A DNA stretch of 64,000 nt from Larimichthys crocea (Eukaryota; Chordata; Actinopteri; Sciaenidae). The DNA lies in NCBI RefSeq assembly GCF_000972845.2, contig NC_040018.1, forward strand, positions 10,017,157-10,081,156, given 5' to 3'. The notes under the pieces are model-generated. The model made no database searches. It was not told the DNA's origin and worked only from the letters and a program-made list of their open reading frames with translations. The position numbers and the translations under genes are program-made. Position 1 is the first letter of the stretch; each line of letters begins with the position of its first letter. Shown here piece by piece: positions 60,917 through 64,000 of the stretch.

Positions 60917-63900
60917 TTCAGGTGGATCACAGTGACATGAGAGTGAGCCTTACTCTTAAACCCAACAGCAGACCAGACTTTGGTTTCCAGACTCATTGGG
61001 ACTCCACAGGGGCGAGAGTCAAATCCATTCAGCCCGGTAAGACTTCTGCTACATTTACCTCTGGATTGCTGACATTCTGGCTCGCTCACATCACATTTGT
61101 ACTTAGGCTGACATCGCATTGAGAGTTAAGCCTTTGAACTTTTAGATTGTGAAACAAGAATATTTTTAGTGACAGTGATGGCAACATTGTTCTCAGTGTT
61201 TTTTTTTTATTTTTATATTTATTTTTTTGCTTCTCTGAGAGGAAATGTGTTCTAACATCCCACTCTTAGAGACAAGAGCAGTAATTCCAGACACTGACAG
61301 GTCTCAGTGCAGACAGTGTAGACAAACTGTCACTACTGGAATATAAAAAAATGTTAGTGAGAGGATTTGTTGAGTTGTAAGACAAAGCAGCTTCTCGTGC
61401 GGCTGAGAAAAAGGCAGAAAGTTAACTTTCTTATGCTTTTAAGTGTCTTCCATAGATATTGAGAATTATTATAACAGATTATTATAAACGGCATACATGC
61501 GTATTAAAGCAATCCCAGGGATGTTAATTTTCACTGTTTCTTTTGGTGCATTTACTGTACTTGCATAAAATGCAGCCAGTGATTTAAAACTCGACCATGA
61601 ATATTTAATTAGCTGTGAGAGGGGGGGGGTGTCACTTACTCGCTGCTATGTAGTTTTGGCTTACTGGCCTACTTTTCAACTCAAGAACAGCAACCTTGTC
61701 CTCAGTACACTGCAGCGTATTTCTCAGTTTGTGCTAAACAAATCATTTCCTTTTTTTCTGTTTTTCTGCCCTGTTGTCATCCTTCTTCATTTTCCTGACG
61801 CCTGTCCCTCCCTCCTCAGGCAGTCCGGCGGAGCTTTGCCAGCTGTGTGTGGACGATGAGATCGTGGCTGTTAATGGAGTTGCGGTGGCACACATGAACT
61901 ACACCCAGTGGAAGGATAAAATGACATCTTCCCTGCAAACCGGCGGTCTGACTATGGACATCCGGCGCTATGGCAACAAGGGTAAGACGATGTGCCAAAA
62001 AAGAAGACATTCATGTCTTTCGCCGCCCCCTTAAATGATTTGTGATAATTTAACCTCTAACTTCTAACCGGCGGGTCACAAACATTGGTTTATAGTGTGG
62101 CCTCGGTTTTGATGGCTGGTTGTTTTTATTAGATTGGAGCACCAGTGAGGGCAGTCATCACAACCAGCCAGGCCAGAGCAGGATGACCCTCAATCTGACT
62201 TCTGCAGCGCCCGTTCTGATAGGTTGCCCTGATCACCATGCCAACGGTGGCGCCTCTACAGAAACCGCAGTCAGGAAAGTGTCCAATTTCAATGGGCAGA
62301 CGGACAATGTGAGCAATGTTTTAGACAGTTAACACTTGAATTGAAAAAAAAAAACAAAAAACGGATGCACAGAGCTCTTCTTGTGATAGTGAGCCTTAAT
62401 TGGAGGTGCATATCAGGTGAATCTTGGTGTTCTCTCACCTGCCCAGGTTGTACAAGGTAAAGTCATGCACGGAGAGCTTGCTGACACCCACAGGACAGCC
62501 AGAAGTAAAGGTAATAACAGGCATGAAGCATAAAGAAATGACATTACAAATCAAAACATGACAAACATCTCCTGTAAGAATAACTCCTCATGTACAGACT
62601 GTGCTTGTATGATTTCTCACCTCATCCATCCTTCCTCTTCATGTAGATTATAGTACTATAATTAAGAATAATCAGAAAAGGAGGGCAGAATTTTTCTCAC
62701 AGAAAGGTAAAATTCCAGTTTGAACCTAAACTCCTCGTGCAGCAGCTTGGGTGGCTGGTGCTTGGCTTGGGTAATTGTTGGGTATTCATTAAAAGCGAAT
62801 CAAAATGTGCATTTTCTCCTGCGGATGATGCACAGTGGTTAAATAAGAACTTTTACTTTAGTACCAGCATAATAACATTTAAACTGTGTTGTAATGAAAG
62901 CAGCCTAACCACAAACTAACTGTTTAAGGCTGTAGCATTTCTATATATTCATCAGTCAAAAAGCCATTAATGTGTCTTGCAAACTGGGGCACAAACCGTG
63001 CTCGTCTTGGCACCGTTTTTTTTTTTACCTAGCAACCGCAGAGCTGACAGCACTGATTATGTCTACAATATACCATGTGCATTGTGCAATAGATGCTCCT
63101 CCTTACTGACATGTTCCATGTTCTTTGTGTCAACACAGTGTCATTTTTAATTAGTAACTTTCTCCCTCTTTTGCACAATGACTCATTTGTACTGCGGCCC
63201 TTTGTGGTTGTTAATGAATCTAATGTGTGTTCCACTACAATGGCTTCTTTCTTCAGGCTCTGCGGGATTCAGCTCATGGGTTTACTTGTGTGGTAAATGT
63301 TTGCACTGTGTGTGGTGGTGTGTGTGTGTGTTTCTCTCAGCTACATGTTAGCATCATCAACACGTGAACAAAGCAGATGTGTGTTGTCATACAGCATGTG
63401 AATATGACACATGACTTCTTGACGCTCAGCTGTCTGTTTTGCAGTATTTTTAGGTGGGGGGTGCATTAGCAGATTAGTGTCCTGATTTGCATACAGACAT
63501 GCTGCTGGTTGGCCTACAGATTTAATCTCCACTGCTCTCATCTGTGCAGACATGTGAGCCACTTGACGTTTGATAGTTATGAGCAGGTATTTGCACCAGT
63601 CCTGCAGGTAAATCTCCACAAAAGGGCAAAATTATAATTGCATTCACTGGGCTGTACGTGAGTCTTGTTTTCTATAAAGCTGCCTCTGGCTCTGGAGTCA
63701 GTGGTGTAAAGGATTTGTCAGGGATCAGCAGGATAAACAAAGTCTCATGCAAATATGCAAAGAAAGAGAAAGAACTTAAAGAAAGAAAGCACTTTGGATT
63801 CTGTCTTCTGATGTCTCCCCCCGTCTGTGTGTGGCATATGTGTGGCGTTATGATATTACACACAGCCTGATGTTCTTTGTGAGATACTGTTTGCTCTAAG

Positions 63901-63957
63901 CTCTGCGCTGACCTCTTATTTCCTCACGCAGGAGGTTCAGAATCTGCAATATCTGAT
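40230..63957 (+). CDS. lmo7: LIM domain only protein 7, 5' part (20 coding exons, continues past the window)
   Basis: Joined exons are 40230-40298, 43867-43937, 44495-44564, 46099-46205, 47662-47692, 51384-51497, 51578-51743, 52411-52555, 53759-54067, 56312-56480, 56951-57096, 57300-57483, 57677-58303, 59310-59636, 60922-61036, 61820-61981, 62133-62308, 62447-62510, 62647-62706 and 63932-63957. All junctions are GT-AG, phases agree, and 1046 codons have no stop. Domains are a calponin-homology domain (residues about 14-135), a conserved linker with DDLYLRR and FLPRYWTPEE (about 310-345), a basic DUF4757-like segment WQDDLTKWKNRRRS (about 415-428), a Ser/Pro-rich region with SASLPRGYRR, and a PDZ domain (about 850-937). 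The domain order and the linker fit LMO7 better than its relative LIMCH1. LMO7 is known as a junction scaffold and nuclear shuttling factor. The C-terminal coiled coil and LIM domain lie beyond the edge. Whether this is the a or b fish copy cannot be told. Confidence 0.93.
40299..43866 (+). other. lmo7: lmo7 intron 1
   Basis: This intron is 3.6 kb long and begins GTACAT and ends CTCTCTAG. It contains the foldback repeat at 42061-42229. No other gene or exon is seen. Long first introns often carry enhancers, but none can be read off directly. Confidence 0.8.
42061..42264 (+). repeat. Long foldback repeat in lmo7 intron 1
   Basis: Arms 42061-42133 and 42157-42229 (73 bases each) are near-perfect reverse complements around a 23-base loop. 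Key words are GTCTGGGGCAACTGGACTG in the left arm and CAGTCCAGTTGCCCCAGAC in the right. The right flank (GATGACCTGGATGACTGAGA and ACCTTCACAGAAT) matches the copy at 18195-18330. It looks like a non-autonomous fish repeat; I do not know its exact family. Confidence 0.85.
43867..43937 (+). CDS. lmo7: lmo7 coding exon 2 (CH domain)
   Basis: The exon encodes EVTGKSFGCNDFRAALENGV and LLC, the second helix of the CH domain, and matches the LMO7/LIMCH1 pattern F-x-x-x-DFR-x-x-LENG-LLC. It ends in phase 2 at GA/GTGAGT; the split codon with exon 3 gives Asp, as in human LMO7 (LLCDLIN). Confidence 0.95.
44495..44564 (+). CDS. lmo7: lmo7 coding exon 3 (CH domain)
   Basis: The exon encodes LINQLKPGIIKRVNRLSTPI followed by AGL, the central CH helix and loop that is almost unchanged in LMO7. 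Acceptor TTACAG and donor GTGAGT are strong. The exon ends in phase 0. Confidence 0.95.
44947..44970. repeat. (GT)n microsatellite in intron 3
   Basis: About 11 GT units occur within the 1.5-kb intron 3. Otherwise that intron holds a short GATGCAGGGGTTGATGCAGGGGTG repeat (about 45211-45240) and no exon-like segment. Confidence 0.9.
46099..46205 (+). CDS. lmo7: lmo7 coding exon 4 (CH domain)
   Basis: The exon encodes DNVNVFLKACGKLGLNVSQL followed by FHPGDLQDLSTRATL. LFHPGDLQDLS is the LMO7 form; LIMCH1 has LFDPSDLQD here, which supports the LMO7 call. It ends in phase 2 (AG/GTACAG). Confidence 0.96.
46294..47290. mobile_element. hAT-like non-autonomous DNA transposon in lmo7 intron 4
   Basis: The left end TAGAGATGTTCCGA (46294-46307) and right end TCGGAACAACTCTA (47277-47290) are inverted repeats with one mismatch. 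Subterminal words with GATAC/GTATC (GATACTGTGTCTGATACC on the left, CAGTATCAGAGGC and GTCAGTATCGG on the right) follow the pattern of a common fish hAT family. No transposase frame is seen in the 1 kb between. An 8-base target duplication is not clear, so the copy is old or the ends are off by a base or two. Confidence 0.7.
47662..47692 (+). CDS. lmo7: lmo7 coding exon 5 (CH domain micro-exon)
   Basis: This 31-base exon encodes RRDESKRRLKN across the junction, matching the human LMO7 QEETDRRVKN position. It lies between TTTCAG and GTAAGC, and its phase joins exon 4 (2) to exon 6 (0). Confidence 0.93.
47693..51383 (+). other. lmo7: lmo7 intron 5
   Basis: This is the longest intron in the window (3.7 kb). 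It holds a short (GT)n near 48969-48982 and no recognised exon or transposon. Frames up to 115 codons occur without domains or splice-phase support. Confidence 0.75.
51384..51497 (+). CDS. lmo7: lmo7 coding exon 6 (end of CH domain)
   Basis: The exon encodes VLITIYWLGRKAHIDAFYSG then PQLNFKAFEGLLGLALSK, the last CH helices and the conserved GP-LN-KAFE-LLG-AL-KA stretch of LMO7. Phase is 0 at both ends. The next intron is only 80 bases long. Confidence 0.97.
51578..51743 (+). CDS. lmo7: lmo7 coding exon 7
   Basis: The exon encodes ALDEGSNVYTKDGGYRECWD, then SERE and DRIDTLDSR. The GY-x-x-CWDSERE and DSLDSLGSR-like words are shared by LMO7 and LIMCH1 just after the CH domain. It ends in phase 1. 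Confidence 0.94.
52411..52555 (+). CDS. lmo7: lmo7 coding exon 8
   Basis: In the frame set by exon 7 it reads GCGSDAEAEQVFKMETAQTT, then IPQPFLRRKQGLEQNFASPL. The SD-x-E, FKM and P-x-LR-KK words align with human LMO7 (SDTDSEFTFKM, VPAPLRKKK). A second frame is also open across the exon, but only this one joins exon 9 without a stop. The acceptor is CTCAAG with a poor pyrimidine tract, so the left end is slightly less sure. Confidence 0.85.
53759..54067 (+). CDS. lmo7: lmo7 coding exon 9 (acidic linker)
   Basis: The exon begins IEDTPFSPQPN, runs through an acidic stretch (EEESEDDYPEADPVLDDLYL), and ends with DRFLPRYWTPEEEVRVRTIY and RPWYRKMQG. Human LMO7 has KDDLYVRK, FDQFLPKCWTPED and KPWYKEFQG in the same order, which is strong support. 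It ends in phase 2 at AG/GTCTGT, a mediocre donor. Confidence 0.95.
54586..54700 (+). CDS. lmo7: Candidate alternative terminal exon of lmo7 (short isoform)
   Basis: A strong acceptor (CTCCTGTTCTTTTTCTTTGACTGTAG) precedes a frame that fits exon 9 (phase 2). It codes for about 37 residues, including KALGSSEEGFDFISWL, and stops at TAA 54698-54700. AATAAA lies at 55252-55257. If used, the product would have the CH domain and first linker only, about 398 residues. I find no matching segment in human LMO7 from memory, so it may be a lineage-specific end or not used at all. Confidence 0.35.
54746..54810. repeat. (GC)n-(AC)n microsatellite
   Basis: Five GC units followed by about 18 AC units and then two AGACACAC units. 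Alternating purine-pyrimidine DNA of this kind can take up the Z form. The long Cys/Val frame on the minus strand is an artefact of the repeat. Confidence 0.95.
55252..55257 (+). terminator. AATAAA, possible polyadenylation signal for the short isoform
   Basis: This AATAAA is followed by AGTGTTGTAGC, with a GT-rich stretch some 75 bases further (55336-55360). It lies 550 bases after the stop of the candidate terminal exon. Confidence 0.3.
55527..55586 (+). CDS. lmo7: Candidate 60-base cassette exon of lmo7
   Basis: TTCTTTGGTTCTGTAG and GTAAGTCC flank exactly 60 open bases. Entered in phase 2 from exon 9, it reads AYQIQVRPERPVQVNPGWIW and leaves in phase 2, so exon 10 is still in frame. I do not recall this peptide from other LMO7 proteins. 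Confidence 0.4.
56312..56480 (+). CDS. lmo7: lmo7 coding exon 10
   Basis: The exon encodes SKSLSDIPMVYPVRKVPGGN, then IIYDVGQEAD and SEAQWQD. SxSxSDI followed by YPVRKVPGGN is the kind of segment seen before the DUF4757 part in this family. It joins exon 9 in phase 2 and ends in phase 0 with the start of the WQDDLxKWK motif. Confidence 0.93.
56951..57096 (+). CDS. lmo7: lmo7 coding exon 11 (DUF4757-like segment)
   Basis: The exon encodes DLTKWKNRRRSTKSDLRRKS and QDRDHVINQM, matching human LMO7 WQDDLAKWKDRRKSYTSDLQKKKEER in spacing and charge. It is probably an alpha-helical, basic stretch. It ends in phase 2 (AG/GTACAA). Confidence 0.96.
57226..57244. repeat. Poly-C tract in intron 11
   Basis: There are 19 consecutive C bases, 55 bases upstream of the exon 12 acceptor. 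This could act as a binding site for poly(C)-binding proteins in the pre-mRNA. Such runs are also prone to sequencing errors. Confidence 0.95.
57300..57483 (+). CDS. lmo7: lmo7 coding exon 12 (Pro/Ser/Arg-rich)
   Basis: The exon encodes RDQQSPRRHNPAPRPYSTSP, then SSSDLRPRTRALLARSY and APYSPTAPLSPHK. The segment is low-complexity and probably disordered, with several SP/TP sites. Phase 2 in, phase 0 out (CAG/GTAAGT). Confidence 0.9.
57677..58303 (+). CDS. lmo7: lmo7 coding exon 13 (large Ser/Thr/Pro-rich exon)
   Basis: This 627-base exon (209 codons) encodes a disordered Ser/Thr/Pro-rich stretch. It ends with SASLPRGYRRSEGSSRLSSA, ARPFGSKQSR and SSLPRLCN. Human LMO7 has SASLPRSYRK, PRPFGSQTRG and SSLPRSYT in the same order, so the end is a strong family mark. 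A 128-codon second frame inside the exon is only a shadow. Phase is 0 at both ends. Confidence 0.95.
58600..58631. repeat. Poly-A run (32 bases) in intron 13
   Basis: The run follows TTTTTTTTAAAACAGAACATC. It may be the tail of a small retroposed sequence, but no family could be named upstream or downstream. Confidence 0.9.
58807..58833. repeat. (ATG)n microsatellite in intron 13
   Basis: About eight GAT/ATG units occur in tandem between ATTAT and GATACGG. Confidence 0.9.
59310..59636 (+). CDS. lmo7: lmo7 coding exon 14 (Gln/Ser-rich linker)
   Basis: This 109-codon exon, phase 0 at both ends, reads VDNNQGLLLKSEKEESLSPP and ends NASIDHTK. It has a Gln/His/Tyr-rich part with repeated YSQ, YSN and QAQ words. 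It has no close match that I recall in mammals and is probably disordered and fast-changing. The phase, the open frame and good splice sites (CATCTCCAG, GTATGT) support it. It could be skipped without breaking the frame. Confidence 0.82.
60884..60917. repeat. lmo7: (GT)n microsatellite at the exon 15 acceptor
   Basis: About 16 GT units, with a TCTG break, end only 4 bases before the acceptor AG of exon 15. They take the place where a pyrimidine tract would normally be. Confidence 0.95.
60922..61036 (+). CDS. lmo7: lmo7 coding exon 15 (PDZ domain, first half)
   Basis: The exon encodes VDHSDMRVSLTLKPNSRPDF then GFQTHWDSTGARVKSIQP. The peptide-binding loop is DFGF (residues 864-867) in place of the textbook GLGF, as in human LMO7 (LDFGF). 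It ends in phase 1 (CCCG/GTAAGA). Confidence 0.95.
61820..61981 (+). CDS. lmo7: lmo7 coding exon 16 (PDZ domain, second half)
   Basis: The exon encodes SPAELCQLCVDDEIVAVNGV, then YTQWKDKM and GLTMDIRRYGNK. GSPAE-x-x-Q-x-DDEI-A-N and MD-RRYG match the human LMO7 PDZ domain (GSPAEFSQLQVDDEIIAIN, MDVRRYG). It ends in phase 1. Confidence 0.97.
62133..62308 (+). CDS. lmo7: lmo7 coding exon 17
   Basis: The exon begins WSTSEGSHHNQPG after the PDZ domain (human has KWIDATSGIYN here) and continues through LNLTSAAPVLIGCPDHHANG to FNGQTDN. It enters in phase 1 and leaves in phase 0 at AAT/GTGAGC. The segment is probably disordered. Confidence 0.88.
62447..62510 (+). CDS. lmo7: lmo7 coding exon 18
   Basis: This short exon encodes VVQGKVMHGELADTHRTARS and K, with acceptor CCTGCCCAG and donor GTAATA. 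It is supported by phase (0 in, 1 out) and position, but not by clear similarity, so its ends are less certain. Confidence 0.75.
62647..62706 (+). CDS. lmo7: lmo7 coding exon 19
   Basis: The exon encodes DYSTIIKNNQKRRAEFFSQK. KRR-x-FF-Q matches human LMO7 (KRRSQFFEQG). Phase is 1 at both ends (ATGTAG / GTAAAA). Confidence 0.92.
63257..63292 (+). CDS. lmo7: Candidate 36-base cassette exon of lmo7
   Basis: GCTTCTTTCTTCAG and GTAAAT flank 36 open bases that would add about 12 residues (SAGFSSWVYLC and a Gly at the joins) between exons 19 and 20. Phase 1 is kept on both sides. It may be a real tissue-specific micro-exon or chance. Confidence 0.35.
63932..63957 (+). CDS. lmo7: lmo7 coding exon 20 (last in window)
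   Basis: This 26-base exon encodes GGSESAISD between CTCACGCAG and GTAAGT, matching the human QGSSDSVVPD stretch right after the KRRSQFFEQ word. The gene goes on beyond the right edge with the coiled coil and LIM domain. Confidence 0.88.
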
Positions 63958-64000
63958 GTAAGTCACCACTTGATCAAAGGATGTTTGCGTGTTCAAACAT

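Noticed and set aside
40230..63957. Assignment to LIMCH1 in place of LMO7
   Set aside because: The GYRECWDSERE part of exon 7 is LIMCH1-like, but LFHPGDLQDLS, FLPRYWTPEE, SASLPRGYRR and the PDZ domain fit LMO7.
1..64000. CRISPR array, tRNA or rRNA genes, bacterial-type operons
   Set aside because: No regularly spaced repeats, cloverleaf or rRNA words were seen; the spliced vertebrate gene excludes a prokaryotic source.

Overview
The window looks like AT-rich nuclear DNA from a teleost fish. The evidence is GT-AG split exons of a vertebrate LMO7-type gene, long non-coding stretches, and remnants of repeat families typical of ray-finned fish: an L2-clade LINE with its tail, LINE tails ending in TTGACTTGA or TGATTGATTGA repeats, Tc1-like and pogo-like DNA transposon fragments, hAT-like terminal repeats, LTR-like segments and many microsatellites. 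The species cannot be named from the sequence. A percomorph-type fish is my inference.

Positions 1 to about 39.8 kb hold no host gene that I can support. This stretch contains a pair of diverged repeat copies (6.10 and 8.26 kb), a decayed Tc1-like transposase (7.17-7.95 kb), a weak THAP-like zinc-finger remnant (13.6-13.9 kb), a pogo-like fragment with a helix-turn-helix peptide (17.2-17.8 kb), an L2-type LINE 3' end (18.58-19.25 kb), LINE tails at 26.2 and 29.3 kb, and a nest of retroelement debris (30.5-33.6 kb) with up to three LTR-like segments. A C-rich tract at 37.16 kb could form a G-quadruplex on the minus strand.

From about 39.85 kb to the right edge, on the plus strand, lies the 5' two-thirds of a fish LMO7 gene (LIM domain only 7). 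I could join 20 coding exons with consistent phase. They run from an ATG at 40230 to 63957 and give 1046 codons without a stop. The protein has a calponin-homology domain (exons 1-6), an LMO7-type linker, a basic DUF4757-like segment (exons 10-11), a Ser/Pro-rich region and a PDZ domain (exons 15-16). The C-terminal coiled coil and LIM domain must lie past the right edge. LMO7 is known as a scaffold at adherens junctions that binds actin-linked partners (afadin, alpha-actinin) and also acts in the nucleus on emerin-related genes.

The least ordinary features are within the lmo7 introns: a possible alternative terminal exon with its own polyadenylation signal (CH-only isoform), two small phase-neutral cassette-exon candidates, a 73-base-arm foldback in intron 1, a roughly 1-kb hAT-like insert in intron 4, and a (GT)n repeat in place of a pyrimidine tract before the first PDZ exon. 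I found no CRISPR array, operon, rRNA, tRNA or clearly new multi-gene system.
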